64,000 nucleotides of DNA from Sipunculus nudus (GCA_026874595.1 CM049313.1:35365159-35429158); one strand, 5' to 3'. Shown: positions 55,301-60,049, numbered from the stretch's first letter. Numbers and translations: made by a program. Notes: generated from the letters alone by a model not told the origin.

Positions 55301-58300
55301 CTTTGGCCACGGTACATTTTTTTCCTATAAGTACTGTTGATTTTAATTTCACAGCATAAGGATTTAATCTATTAAAATCTGAAGTTTGAAAATAAAAGCA
55401 GCAAAATTAGGCTAGTTATTAAATTTTTTTTGGAGGCTCTTGTTGTATTCCTTTACATTGTCAAGCAATCCACTTTGGTCACTGTAGGTCTTTCAGTGCA
55501 GCTCTCTATGCTCCCCAGGCTGTTGTTATGTAATCCCATCACTCAAGCAAAGCCTCTCCCTTGTTGAGCTGAGCTTGATCAGGCTGTCTGCAGTTAATAC
55601 CAAAGAGAGCCTTTCTCTCTCCCCCCCCCCCCCCCCCCCCACCCCCACCCCATTCTGTTGACAGACCTGTACTATTAAACAAGATGAATCTTATAATTTC
55701 ACATTTTTTCAGCAAGGAGCAGTAAAACAGAGACCCCTCCCCCAACCGACCCCTTCAATACACAGGAAAAAAAACAAGACAAATCCTATAATTTTTATTG
55801 TTTAGACTTGGACAATTTTGTTTTTTTTTAAGGCAAAATGTTCAAGAATTTAATCCTTATACTCAAATATGATTAAATATTAGGAACTTATGTAAGTTAG
55901 AAGATATAAATACTTTGTAACATTTCATTCATATCTCTTAAAGTAGGCTGGGCCTTGGTGTGAATAACACTGTTAAACTTAGTTTTAAAATTTGGAATAT
56001 TGGTCAAACTTTGTGGGATTAATTTTCAACTCATGTAGCCATATATTTAACTTCTGAAAACTTAATTACCTTCACACATTATTTGTATATGAAGTGTAAC
56101 ATTTATAAAACACTTACCATAGGCCCATTTTTTCCCTTGGTGCATCACTAATTGGTTTCAGGCCAAAGGTTTCATTTATTACACAGTGCATATGCATTAG
56201 CTCATGTCCATTATTCTATAATTTACAGAGATTCATTTTAGCAGGGCCATTGTCTCTTAGCTTTTTAAATGGTAATATACATGAAAAACCAAAAGATATA
56301 AAAATATTTTGCAGATACTAATATTTTCCAAAATTCAGCTGAGCTTAGTGACCCATGGGTCCCTTGTTGTATATATGTAATCTTCCTATATAAGACGGAA
56401 TAAATACAATATACTTAAAGCTAATTGCATGCCTGATTGAAAGTTTTGGATATAAAACCCCTAATCTAGACTTTTACTATGTGAACTTACATTTGAATAT
56501 TCACACCCTGTCTGTCTAATTTCTACCCATTTTCTGTGGTATCCTTGCAGGTAAGCAAGCACTTCTTGATTGACATTTCTTGCTTATAACCTGGTACCTT
56601 TTATAACCCACAGGGGGAAGCACTGCTTGGCGTTCTGCTGGACAACTGGATTGACAAGTTAGACAACATAACAGAGTATGACAGAAGGAAATTATCATCA
56701 TTGGCATTACTGTCTCTCCTTACCAGTAACTCACAGTAAGTAACACTGGCATTACTGTCTCTCCTTACCAGTAACTCACAGTTAGTAACATTGGCATTAC
56801 TGTCTCTCCTTACCAGTAACTCACAGTAAGTAACACTGGCATTACTGTCTCTCCTTACCAGTAACTCACAGTAAGTAACACTGGCATTACTGTCTCTTCT
56901 TACCAGTAACTCACAGTAAGTAACAATGGCATTACTGTCTCTCCTTACCAGTAACTCACAGTATGTAACACTGGCATTACTGTCTCTCCTTACCAGTAAC
57001 TCACTGTAAGTAACAATGGCATTACTGTCTCTCCTTACCAGTAACTCACAGTAAGTAACAATGGCATTACTGTCTCTCCTTACCAGTAACTCACAGTAAG
57101 TAACACTGGCATTACTGTCTTTCCTTACCAGTAACTCACAGTAAGTAACAATGGCATTACTGTCTCTCCTTACCAGTAACTCACAGTAAGTAACAATGGC
57201 ATTACTGTCTCTCCTTACCAGTAACTCATAGTAAGTAACAATGCCATTACTGTCTCTCCTTACCAGTAACTCACAGTAAGTAACACTGGCATTACTGTCT
57301 TTCCTTACCAGTAACTCACAGTATGTAACACTGGCATTACTGTCTTTCCTTACCAGTAACTCACAGTTAGTAACACTGGCATTACTGTCTCTCCTTACCA
57401 GTACCTCACAGTTAGTAACACTGGCATTACTGTCTCGCCTTACCAGTAACTAATAGTTAGTAACAGTTGCATTACTTTCTCGCCTCACCAGTAACTCAAA
57501 GAAAGTAACACTTGCATTACTGTCCCTCCTTACCAGTAACTCACAGTGAGTAACACTGGCATTACTGTCTCTCCTTACCAGTAACTCACAGTAAGTAACA
57601 CTGGCATTACTGTCTTTCCTTACCAGTAACTCACAGTATGTAACACTGGCATTACTGTCTTTCCTTACCAGTAACTCACAGTTAGTAACACTGGCATTAC
57701 TGTCTTTCCTCACCAGTAACTCACAGTATGTAACACTGGCATTACTGTCTCTCCTTACCAGTAACTCACAGTAAATAACACTGGCATTACTGTCTTTCCT
57801 TACCAGTAACTCACAGTAAATATCGCTTGCATTACTTCCACTTTACTTCTTTTGATGAAAGCTAATTTTTATAGGCAAACAAAATATATTTGAAAGAAAT
57901 ATTTCCAAAAATTAGGTGGTTAGGGGTGTTTGAACAGGGTATACATGTAACAGGATCACCCAGTTGTTAGTAATAAAGAAGTGACTGTTATAAAGAGATG
58001 CTTATAAGCAGAGGTTAAGATGGATTTATTTAAAAGCAGATAAGGTAATTGTATGTGAGCACGTGTTATCTGGATGTTTTTCTCTCTGCTTATAGGGTTG
58101 TGTTAGAAAGGTTTGGAGGGATTGCTGCGGCCTGTACAGAAACGTTACATGATGTCTGCAACTGTGATGAAGATGGTGTCTTTCTAGAGTTAGTCATTTT
58201 ATAATTAATTCCCATTTGACTTGATTAGTGAACCAAACAGAATGGCATATGCTCAAGTTTCAAGTTTTATCAGACAGCATTAAGTTTAAAAGTGTCAGAG

Positions 58301-60046
58301 TAAATAGACCTCATTAGTTTGACATAGCCATTGTTGTCTCTGGGAAGAGGTTGTTAAAAATAAAAAGATACAAATAAAATATGGGGGATTCTCCTATCCT
58401 GATTCCAGTTCAGTTTAATTTCTTTATCATACAGTGGTATATGAAGTACATATTTTGAAAATATATAATATTGCTTTTGTCATTATGCCCTTTATGACTT
58501 AGATTTCTTAAAATATTGATAAAATATAAATATAAATGGCCATTATAATGAAATAAAAAATGTTATTGTTATATCTAAAATTTAGTATTGATTTGTCTGT
58601 GACAGTCTTTCCTATACGCTTTTGTAACTGATAGCTCTTGTTTATCTTTAGTTCTTTAGTCATGGATGAAAATGGAGGAGATGAGATGTGTGAAACAGAA
58701 CATGAATACAGGAAGCGCAAGGTATGTGGGAGAACTTTCATTTTCATTGGTAATTTGTGAAATGTAATAACATGTAAGGGATGTTATCATCATTTGAAAA
58801 TGCCGTCCATCTGTTAACAAGGCACAAATTGTAACCGTTAGACATTGACGCTTTTATCTGTACATCCTGGGAGGTCCTAGGCAAATCTCCTTGAAAACCT
58901 GAAATTAGGCCATGGTGACCTATATTCTGCAACCTATGGTAAGAAAAAATTATTTTGAGCACCCAGTCAGACAGAGCACAAATTGTATCCAATATACCTA
59001 GAATCTTCATACATAACATTCAGGGAAGTCCTGGGCAAATGTCCTTGGCAACCTGAAATAAAGTCACCATGACCCATATTCCACACAGTGGGCATGCCAG
59101 GGTGTCTCTTTCCGCTTAAATCATGGCAACCAGGGGGTTTTACTGTCACTGCAAGGGGACGTTACCTGCACTACCAGCAGAGGTAATGGGGTCTAGTTGC
59201 CGGACGGCAGTATATTTGTGGATGCAACTTTTAACTGATGCTTTACTTTGTTATCCTTTGCTCACCGGTTATGAGTTGGGGCCCTTTAGATTCAGTTTGC
59301 TCAAAAAATTTTCTCCTGATTTCTCCCTTCAAAATTATACCTTGACTTATATGCAGCATCAACCTTTAAGCAGAAAATTACAGTTACTTATTTGTATATT
59401 AGTTGGAAAATAATTAAGGTTCAAATGTAGATGGAGGTCTTAATGGTTATTTTGTAGTAAAGACTACTGACTCCACCATCCGAGCCATGGGGAGTGCCAT
59501 GTTGAATGTTAAAAGTTTAAATTTTCAATTATCAGAAAAAATATTTGGGATTATCTCATATTTTTTTTTACAATATTTTGTACTATGACTTGTCCAAGTG
59601 TACTATATACTAAGTTTTTTTTTAAAAATACACACATTTCATCATACCACATTCAAGTGCTGATGCATTTGTTGTTGTGTTTCTAATTAATAATATGTAA
59701 TAGCATTTGCATTTGATATATTTGTACCTTTGGCATTTGAATGCACAAAAGTGCAACTTTAACCCAACCATTAGATATCTAAGCCTTTGCACTATGAATC
59801 CCGACTTATGTACACAAGTCATGCTGTATTGGTGTCAGTCTCATTTGAAGATACATGTTTATAAAGTTATGCTTTGTTTCTCTGCAGCTGTCCCTGACTG
59901 ACCCTGTACACAGGATTAACCTTAGAGACTATGTCAAGTCTCAGTTCTCAGAAGTACAGAGACTGTATGGTGCTGCCACCTGGGAGCAGATTTTAGCACA
60001 AGTAGACCCAGATGTGTTGGACCAACTTCAATACTTCATCAAATGA
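12611..60046 (+). CDS. IPO11: Importin-11, whole gene (26 coding exons)
   Basis: Nuclear transport receptor of the importin-beta/karyopherin family. In the known family it carries cargo (in mammals the ubiquitin-conjugating enzyme UBE2E3 and ribosomal protein RPL12) through the nuclear pore and releases it on RanGTP binding. Joining 12611-12748, 20742-20842, 21313-21385, 22257-22460, 23826-23955, 24613-24720, 35031-35104, 35499-35598, 37012-37104, 37894-38049, 39606-39646, 44781-44919, 45389-45494, 46520-46683, 47788-47828, 48908-48973, 49567-49731, 50103-50295, 50938-51017, 52566-52646, 53611-53706, 54080-54193, 56614-56735, 58096-58188, 58652-58721 and 59888-60046 gives 2,907 nt, an open frame of 968 residues. 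The importin-beta N-terminal domain lies in about residues 1-105, followed by HEAT-type helices. Recognisable IPO11 stretches include LKPAEQQLKEWESQPGFYSV, LVVRLETANTLRA and HNMLRCAILTTL. Introns make up about 94% of the gene span. Exon borders were placed from splice signals plus similarity to vertebrate IPO11 known from memory. Confidence 0.97.
12749..14401. other. Proximal part of IPO11 intron 1
   Basis: AT-rich unique sequence. GTCTAGACAGCC and similar short phrases recur near 12942 and 13788. No exon seen. Confidence 0.5.
14402..14467 (+). repeat. Left copy of a 66-bp direct repeat bounding a 6.2-kb block
   Basis: Matches 20655-20720 with six mismatches and no gaps (about 91%). It shares TTGTGTTGT and CTCAGATAAATGTGGAGAC. 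The right copy lies immediately before exon 2. Confidence 0.9.
14468..16380 (-). mobile_element. Composite repeat (D + B), inverted relative to 3358-4556
   Basis: The D part (about 14470-15200) is the reverse complement of 3850-4556, including the AAGCACGGT and TTTACCAAACTTGACATGTG phrases. Family B monomers follow to 16380. The element is interrupted by a HINE-like insertion and resumes at 20435-20654 with the poly-G and GCACTGCAG terminus. Confidence 0.8.
15412..16189 (+). repeat. 389-bp tandem duplication, apparently identical
   Basis: 15412-15800 and 15801-16189 read the same wherever I compared them, including a shared 75-codon minus-strand open stretch. Much younger than the surrounding monomers, or an assembly duplicate. 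Confidence 0.85.
16381..20433 (+). mobile_element. HINE-like (Helentron-derived) element, family A, nested in the composite repeat
   Basis: Starts with the hairpin TAGCTCAGCTGACTG/AAGTCATCTGAGCTA and GTCCGTCCGGCC, and ends CAGCTGAGCGTCATGACCC, then CACTTGTT. GCTCAGCTGA and TCAGCTGAGC form subterminal inverted repeats. The inside is a tandem array of about 340-bp monomers, each with a CTGGTGGCGCCACCTGTA-like site, AGGGCACAAATCGTAAC, AATTAGGTCTCTGTTACCCA and GTACCCCCCAGAATAA. The host sequence reads through cleanly if the element is removed between two Ts, as reported for Helentron-type insertions. Further starts at about 18720 and 19230 show internal rearrangement. Non-coding. Confidence 0.75.
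20655..20720 (+). repeat. Right copy of the 66-bp direct repeat, upstream of exon 2
   Basis: Ends 21 bp before the exon 2 acceptor, so it probably holds the branch region of intron 1. It may be the ancestral copy, with 14402-14467 as the derived one. Confidence 0.85.
20742..20842 (+). CDS. IPO11: IPO11 exon 2
   Basis: Residues 47-80, containing VNVRWLAVLCFKNGVDRYW, the strongly conserved importin N-domain helix. Acceptor TTGCAG, donor AA|GTAAGTG, exit phase 2. The acceptor lies just after the second copy of a 66-bp direct repeat (20655-20720) that bounds a large repeat block. Confidence 0.95.
21313..21385 (+). CDS. IPO11: IPO11 exon 3
   Basis: Residues 80-104 (LKDEEKTYLKQQLISSFNEP), matching the human segment that ends in FNEPI. 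Acceptor ATTCCAG, donor CAG|GTTAGC, exit phase 0. Confidence 0.94.
22257..22460 (+). CDS. IPO11: IPO11 exon 4
   Basis: Residues 105-172. Contains KIARLDCPHNWDELVPTLL and QRALLTFYHVTKMLASKRL, hallmark HEAT helices of IPO11. Acceptor TTTCAG, donor GAG|GTGTGT, phase 0 on both sides. Confidence 0.96.
23826..23955 (+). CDS. IPO11: IPO11 exon 5
   Basis: Residues 173-216 (LTSQVFGYICELWQSHTQSF and a downstream SLLTLK). Acceptor CCCACAG, donor AAAG|GTAGGT, exit phase 1. It aligns with the human segment YNFACSLWNHHTDTFLQEV. Confidence 0.94.
24613..24720 (+). CDS. IPO11: IPO11 exon 6
   Basis: Residues 216-251 (VLRKLAIFGLRQFTEPSLGI). The polypyrimidine tract before the acceptor is long and T-rich. Donor AA|GTAAGT, exit phase 1. 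It is followed by the longest intron of the gene (10.3 kb), filled with HINE-like repeats. Confidence 0.94.
25288..28571 (+). mobile_element. HINE-like elements: family A fragment (to about 25995) interrupted by family E
   Basis: An A-type hairpin start at 25288 leads two monomers. At 25998 a second hairpin start begins a different body (GGCACGTTTTGAAACCGT, GACCTAGGAATCCAAAAT, TTAGATGTCCCCAAGATCTC). That body ends at 28537-28566 with CAGCTGAGCGTCGTGACCC, then GTCCCTTGTT. Families A and E share ends but not bodies, so they are probably sister elements moved by the same machinery. Confidence 0.7.
28575..33240 (+). mobile_element. HINE-like family A element with a nested family E element
   Basis: The A start is at 28577. 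Monomers run to about 29602. A family E-like element begins at 29605 (TTTTTAGCTCATCTGACTAT) and ends at 32682 (GACCCACGGGTCCCTTGTT). The A monomer then resumes with CTATTTATGAGATCTTCAAA and runs to its own end at 33205-33237 (GGCTGAGCGTCATGACCC). The nested part holds a (CT)n tract and E monomers. Short open frames inside are repeat shadows. Confidence 0.65.
31170..31335 (+). repeat. (CT)n microsatellite
   Basis: A long CT/TTTCT tract. The Ser/Leu-rich and Arg/Glu-rich frames over it are artefacts of the dinucleotide repeat. Confidence 0.95.
33312..34943 (+). mobile_element. HINE-like family E element
   Basis: Starts TTTAGCTTAGCTGACTATAAG, followed by a CCATCCGTCCGTCCG run. It carries two or more E monomers (ATGCACTTTAAAAAAA, TATCAAAACCACTCAT). 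It ends CAGCTAAGCACATTGACCC, then GTCCCTTGTTT. Confidence 0.75.
35031..35104 (+). CDS. IPO11: IPO11 exon 7 (GC donor)
   Basis: Residues 252-276 (DIPELSYDLEAKREKYINNL then TKV). Entry phase 1, acceptor TATTCCAG. The frame demands an exit at phase 0 after AAA GTG, which puts GCAAGT at the donor, a GC-AG intron. The alternative GT four bases downstream would break the frame into exon 8. The human counterpart ends in LFTKV directly before LLDF, as here. Confidence 0.88.
35105..35498 (+). other. GC-AG intron (IPO11 intron 7)
   Basis: The donor reads GTG|GCAAGT and the acceptor ATTTTCAG. The GC donor is needed for a phase-0 join between TKV and LLDF. Otherwise the intron is unique AT-rich sequence. 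Confidence 0.85.
35499..35598 (+). CDS. IPO11: IPO11 exon 8
   Basis: Residues 277-310 (LLDFQEMHSESFLPFIQPSL), matching human LLDFLDQHPFSFTPLIQRSL. Acceptor TTTTCAG, donor AAG|GTAAAT, exit phase 1. Confidence 0.95.
35626..36328 (+). mobile_element. TRIM-like retroelement array: LTR-internal-LTR-internal-LTR
   Basis: Three LTR-like units (35626-35780, 35900-36053, 36173-36328, each about 155 bp) alternate with two internal segments of exactly 119 bp (35781-35899, 36054-36172). The middle LTR has TGTTACG/CGTAACA inverted ends. Right after it comes TTGGGGGCTCTGCCGGGAT, like a primer-binding site for a proline tRNA. Before the third LTR there is a purine tract, AAGAGGGGG. No protein is encoded. 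This layout (tiny internal region, shared LTRs in tandem) fits terminal-repeat retrotransposons in miniature. The left LTR start is degraded (CGTAATGGGG). Confidence 0.8.
36230..36283 (+). promoter_or_regulatory. tRNA-like Pol III boxes A and B inside the LTR
   Basis: TAGCAAAGCGG (36230-36240) fits box A (TRGYNNARNNG) and GGTTCGAATCC (36273-36283) is a perfect box B, 32 bp apart as in tRNA genes. The left LTR keeps the same box B (35724-35734). The sequence between (GGACTTGTGCGCC) looks like a decayed anticodon arm. No complete acceptor stem is present, so it is not a tRNA gene. Confidence 0.65.
36630..36985 (+). repeat. Repeat family F, hairpin start
   Basis: Begins TATAC-GCTCGTC-ATAA-GACGAGC, a perfect 7-bp stem at 36636-36653, then GTATACCCACTGTCCATT. 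A related stretch lies at 41845-41960 (ATAACTTACCAGGG shared). Probably another hairpin-ended non-autonomous element. Confidence 0.55.
37012..37104 (+). CDS. IPO11: IPO11 exon 9
   Basis: Residues 310-341 (LLFERFQVNTLNLMRSILRC), matching the human FERF...MNLIKMIVKN segment. Acceptor CACAG, donor AGA|GTATGT, exit phase 1. Confidence 0.93.
37894..38049 (+). CDS. IPO11: IPO11 exon 10
   Basis: Residues 341-393 (FFTKDTLSEICQRIISQYF and LSCWDSDPEEF), matching human TYPTLTEICRRLVSHYF. Acceptor TGCATAG, donor TTTG|GTAAGC, exit phase 1. Upstream of the acceptor are three TTCATGATATAAAAA-like repeats. A decayed copy of this exon and its upstream intron lies at 39260. Confidence 0.95.
38130..38370 (+). 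mobile_element. tRNA-derived SINE, family 1
   Basis: The head GTCAAGTGGTAAAACACTC and box B-like GATTTGATTCCCC are followed by TTTCTTCCACC, GCCATGGAAAGTG and the tail CAATCCATGTAAAATAAATA shared with the 2262 element on the opposite strand. Confidence 0.7.
39260..39390 (+). pseudogene. Dead tandem copy of IPO11 exon 10
   Basis: About 125 bp matching the 5' four fifths of exon 10 at a constant offset of 1,366 bp. It still reads LDSQRANAVIKAFFTKDT but has a stop (CAATAG) where exon 10 has CAGTAT, and loses similarity after AAAGAGAAC, so it has no donor. The acceptor TGCATAG has become TGCAAAG. The copy includes about 180 bp of the intron before the exon (from about 39075), with the same TTCATGAT-type repeats and a shared CAGTAACTCATAAGATCTCC block. 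Confidence 0.93.
39606..39646 (+). CDS. IPO11: IPO11 exon 11
   Basis: Only 41 nt, residues 393-406 (VAEEGGDTWKFCLR), matching human VEETGGDSWKYSLR. Acceptor TTTTTTCAG, donor AGA|GTAAGT, exit phase 0. An 18-20 bp tandem repeat begins 32 bp downstream. Confidence 0.95.
39675..39955 (+). repeat. 20-bp tandem repeat (ATATGTCACATACACTGTCA)
   Basis: About 14 copies, starting 32 bp after the exon 11 donor. The open frame across it cycles through all three frames of the unit and is not a gene. Confidence 0.93.
40419..41832 (+). mobile_element. Degenerate HINE-like element
   Basis: Start CAGCTTACCTGTCTTCTGAGCTATAG (in pieces), AACAGGTCACAAATCAAAACC-like text, and an end GTGATAGATGAGTCCCTTGTT near 41800-41828. 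The order is that of families A/E but strongly diverged. Confidence 0.5.
41692..41726. repeat. 15-bp perfect hairpin plus flanking repeats
   Basis: GGGAGTGGAAATAAG is mirrored by CTTATTTCCACTCCC with a 5-base loop. Further direct copies of GGGAGTGGAAATAAG and GTGTGGAAATAAGTA flank it (41656-41745). Confidence 0.8.
41980..44690 (+). mobile_element. Decayed DIRS-type retrotransposon with terminal direct repeats
   Basis: A GC-richer island in intron 11. About 66 bp are repeated almost exactly at 42292-42358 and 44613-44678 (TTGGCTTACTCTGGCATATA core), with weaker similarity beyond. Between them lie a proline/serine-rich leader frame (42739-43044), reverse transcriptase, RNase H and the start of a tyrosine-recombinase-like segment. 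The internal right end is cut in the recombinase start (GISSPAALLASAPRRR), and the same bases sit at the left edge. This suggests a permuted or partial copy. Confidence 0.75.
43065..44640 (+). pseudogene. DIRS-like reverse transcriptase / RNase H relic
   Basis: The RT core is open at 43065-43595 and shows DLTDAYFHVLIHPS, a YLDDWLV catalytic box (about 43312-43332) and SLRFLGVTLNF. The frame then shifts. RNase H pieces follow in other frames: VFTDVSLLGWGAHL (about 43796) and NILELRAVRRAIESW with MTDNTTVVAYINRQGG (to about 44013). A further C-terminal segment (NLFDFPSHPVLVPPV) continues. At least two frameshifts and stops separate the parts, so it is not functional. YLDDW and VAYINRQGG are typical of DIRS elements. 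Confidence 0.8.
44781..44919 (+). CDS. IPO11: IPO11 exon 12
   Basis: Residues 407-453 (PCVENLYLTLMKEYTSALAP), matching human PCTEVLFIDIFHEYNQTLTP. Acceptor after an eight-T run, donor CTG|GTATGT, exit phase 1. It follows the DIRS-type insertion by about 100 bp. Confidence 0.95.
44920..46519. other. Introns 12-13: unique AT-rich sequence
   Basis: Nothing recognised outside exon 13. Confidence 0.5.
45389..45494 (+). CDS. IPO11: IPO11 exon 13
   Basis: Residues 453-488 (VFNAVGQASFDLFDEIKLQ), matching human VYNAVGLAAYELFDSVDF. Acceptor TTTACAG, donor CCAA|GTAAGC, exit phase 2. Confidence 0.95.
46520..46683 (+). CDS. IPO11: IPO11 exon 14 (ends at a U12 AT-AC donor)
   Basis: Residues 488-543 (YRILRRRVIWLVGCWVGVQL and DLVVRLETANTLRA), the best conserved part of the protein. 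Acceptor TATCCAG. No GT donor gives the right frame. The exon must end after GCTC at 46683, where ATATCCTTTT begins, the consensus U12-type AT donor. Exit phase 1 then joins exactly to VDDFDF in exon 15, as in human TLKLTVDDFEF. Confidence 0.93.
46684..47787 (+). other. U12-type AT-AC intron (IPO11 intron 14)
   Basis: The intron starts ATATCCTTTT (46684-46693) and ends TCCTTAAC, then CACTGTCAC. Both the donor and the branch-point octamer match the minor-spliceosome consensus. The branch A lies about 10 nt before the AC end, the usual U12 spacing. The border is required by reading frame and by alignment to the VDDF segment. The intron also carries a MITE (46718-47052) that starts only 34 bp after the donor. 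Confidence 0.93.
46718..47052. mobile_element. pogo/Tigger-like MITE with TA duplication
   Basis: CAGTTGAGTGTCTTCTATCC at the left and CAAAAGACAAGGCTCTACTG at the right are imperfect inverted repeats, flanked by TA on both sides (46716-46717, 47053-47054). ATAAACAATCATTCGGATAA near the left end is typical of such elements. Confidence 0.6.
47788..47828 (+). CDS. IPO11: IPO11 exon 15 (entered through an AC acceptor)
   Basis: 41 nt, residues 543-556 (LVDDFDFQRETFLP), matching human VDDFEFRTDQFLP. No AG lies at the needed border. The intron ends in CAC at 47785-47787 after a perfect U12 branch site (TCCTTAAC, 47771-47778). Donor CCA|GTGAGT, exit phase 0. Confidence 0.92.
47829..48907. other. Intron 15: mostly unique; a two-copy 48-bp repeat
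   Basis: GTCCAAGACTGGTAGTCTCA and GTCCAAGACCGGTAGTTTGA head two adjacent copies at about 48688-48786, the second ending in a CTTCAG. No gene seen elsewhere. Confidence 0.55.
48908..48973 (+). CDS. IPO11: IPO11 exon 16
   Basis: Residues 557-578 (YLERCFGLLYQLLRDVSECE then TK), matching human YLETMFTLLFQLLQQVTECDTK. Acceptor TTTTCAG, donor AAG|GTAAGA, phase 0 on both sides. Confidence 0.96.
49199..49393. mobile_element. Candidate MITE
   Basis: GATTCCTT and AAGGAATC form short inverted ends. Inside lies a near-perfect palindrome, ATCCAACAAAA/TTTTGTTGGAT (about 49316-49338), and a CpG-rich GCGGTACGGTTGCGG run. Tentative. Confidence 0.35.
49567..49731 (+). CDS. IPO11: IPO11 exon 17
   Basis: Residues 579-633 (MQVLHVMSFLIEQVGRAIQP, then LIQYLPSLW and HNMLRCAILTTL). 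Acceptor TAACAG, donor CAG|GTAAGC, phase 0 on both sides. It matches human MHVLHVLSCVIERVNMQIRP. Confidence 0.97.
49951..50135 (+). repeat. Tandem copies of a splice acceptor plus exon 18 start (about 4 copies)
   Basis: Units of about 46-49 bp start near 49951, 50000, 50046 and 50091. Each holds a T-rich tract, CAG or CAAG, then a relative of TTTTGGAGACCAGTGTGTCC and a CACATGCACAAC-like block. The last unit is the real exon 18 boundary. The first upstream unit keeps an intact TTTGTTTCAG acceptor (cut after 49960). The second ends in ATCAG and the third in TTCAAG. Confidence 0.92.
50103..50295 (+). CDS. IPO11: IPO11 exon 18
   Basis: Residues 634-698 (GFGDQCVHMHNFLIPVIHTS, then PHVYLMEDGLDLWL), matching human PHVYLLEDGLELWL. 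Acceptor TGTTTCAG after 50102, donor TTAG|GTTGGT (weak), exit phase 1. Its acceptor and first 38 or so bases are repeated three times just upstream (49952-50102). The acceptor of the first upstream copy is also intact, but using it would add 142 nt and shift the frame. Confidence 0.94.
50938..51017 (+). CDS. IPO11: IPO11 exon 19
   Basis: Residues 698-724 (EFGSETLVTCLKIIETYIIL), matching human LSSENLRTCFKIINGYIFL. Acceptor GTTCCAG, donor CAG|GTAAGA, exit phase 0. Confidence 0.94.
51270..51975 (-). pseudogene. pogo/Tigger-type transposase relic
   Basis: On the minus strand, NGSENKFKASSGWL (about 51951-51910) matches the CENP-B-type helix-turn-helix of pogo transposases. Further on, QITALLCCNAAGDRKVSPLV and ISKSVKPWCFKHIK (about 51675-51570) match the DDE domain (family pattern ...VLLAANMDG.EKLPLLVIGKSKKPRCFK). 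Stops and shifts interrupt it. A 162-codon + strand open stretch (51230-51718) is antisense to this relic and is not taken as a gene. Confidence 0.65.
52364..52525. mobile_element. MITE with TA duplication
   Basis: The ends mirror each other over about 23 bp with drift (AATAAGACCACCTGT and its reverse complement), flanked by TA at 52362-52363 and 52526-52527. 162 bp. It lies 40 bp upstream of the exon 20 acceptor. Confidence 0.65.
52566..52646 (+). CDS. IPO11: IPO11 exon 20
   Basis: Residues 725-751 (RYSESLATSLSSLMTDLKTE then GVVMVLK), aligned with human GLCQSFCELLKEITTEGQVQVLK. Acceptor TTTACAG, donor AAG|GTTAGT, phase 0 on both sides. Confidence 0.93.
52862..53190 (+). mobile_element. tRNA-derived SINE, family 2 (candidate)
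   Basis: The head TCACTCAGGGGTAATGCAC with a box B-like GAGTTCAAAGCTC suggests a tRNA-related 5' end. The body contains CTGTGCCCCACAGCC and GGCCTGGGTGACACC, and the tail is A-rich. No second copy in the window. Confidence 0.5.
53611..53706 (+). CDS. IPO11: IPO11 exon 21
   Basis: Residues 752-783 (VVELVCQVFPAEGPALFKSM, then IIEGE), matching human VVENALKVNP...GIIEGE. Acceptor TTTTTCAG, donor GAG|GTCAGT, phase 0 on both sides. Confidence 0.94.
54080..54193 (+). CDS. IPO11: IPO11 exon 22
   Basis: Residues 784-821 (VWPMVISVYMSIFSRVILGN), matching human YPVVMSTYLGVMGRVLLQN. Acceptor TTTTTTCAG, donor CAG|GTGAGA, phase 0 on both sides. Confidence 0.94.
54728..56368 (+). mobile_element. HINE-like family E element
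   Basis: The hairpin start TTAGCTCAGCTGACTATAAG is followed by a GTCCGTCGCCC run. The E body (GCATGTTTTGAAACCATTAG, AATATATTTACTCATTTTAC) and a poly-C tract near 55620 come next. The end is CAGCTGAGCTTAGTGACCC then ATGGGTCCCTTGTT. It accounts for most of intron 22. Confidence 0.8.
56614..56735 (+). CDS. IPO11: IPO11 exon 23 (its 3' end and donor seed a 45-bp minisatellite)
   Basis: Residues 822-862 (EALLGVLLDNWIDKLDNITE, then RRKLSSLALLSLLTSNS), matching human WVDRMDNITQPERRKLSALALLSLL. Acceptor CCCACAG, donor CACA|GTAAGT, exit phase 2. The last 35 bases and the donor are repeated 24 more times directly downstream. If the first donor is skipped, the reading frame meets TAA at once (CAG TAA), so the first donor must be the productive one. 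Confidence 0.95.
56701..57830 (+). repeat. 45-bp minisatellite of an exon end plus splice donor, 25 copies
   Basis: GGCATTACTGTC recurs at exact 45-bp steps from 56703 to 57783, so 25 copies with no length change. Copy 1 is the coding end of exon 23 and its donor. Each later copy repeats about 35 exon bases and 10 intron bases, including a donor-like hexamer (GTAAGT, GTTAGT, GTATGT, GTGAGT or GTAAAT; a few copies degenerate). A partial 26th copy fades out near 57838. The array fills about 80% of intron 23. An open frame on the minus strand across the array is a by-product of the 45-bp (15-codon) period. Confidence 0.97.
58096..58188 (+). CDS. IPO11: IPO11 exon 24
   Basis: Residues 862-893 (QVVLERFGGIAAACTETLHD then VCNCDED), matching human VIQDKFCGIINISVEGLHDV. 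Acceptor TTATAG, donor GA|GTTAGT, exit phase 2. Confidence 0.92.
58652..58721 (+). CDS. IPO11: IPO11 exon 25
   Basis: Residues 893-916 (DSLVMDENGGDEMCETEHEY then RKRK), an acidic stretch ending in basic residues, like human EDEEPPTEQDKRKK. Acceptor TCTTTAG, donor AAG|GTATGT, exit phase 0. Confidence 0.9.
58790..59100 (+). repeat. Family A-like fragment
   Basis: CATCTGTTAACAAGGCACAA, GGGAGGTCCTAGGCAAATCT and ACAGAGCACAAATTGTATCC are diverged A monomer phrases, also seen at 61660-62110. Confidence 0.65.
59888..60046 (+). CDS. IPO11: IPO11 exon 26 (last coding exon, stop TGA)
   Basis: Residues 917-968 (LSLTDPVHRINLRDYVKSQF, ending in DQLQYFIK), matching human LALKDPVHTVSLQQF...QLQEFLQGF. Acceptor CTCTGCAG. 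The stop codon is at 60044-60046 and an AATAAA follows three bases later. Confidence 0.96.
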   Translation: MSLTDPVHRINLRDYVKSQFSEVQRLYGAATWEQILAQVDPDVLDQLQYFIK

Positions 60047-60049
60047 ATC

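Noticed and set aside
57450-57713. 87-codon repetitive minus-strand frame (RKDSNASVT units)
   Set aside because: Caused by the 45-bp period of the minisatellite being a multiple of three.
56701-57838. CRISPR-like array
   Set aside because: Eukaryotic intron; the units are contiguous 45-bp repeats without distinct spacers.
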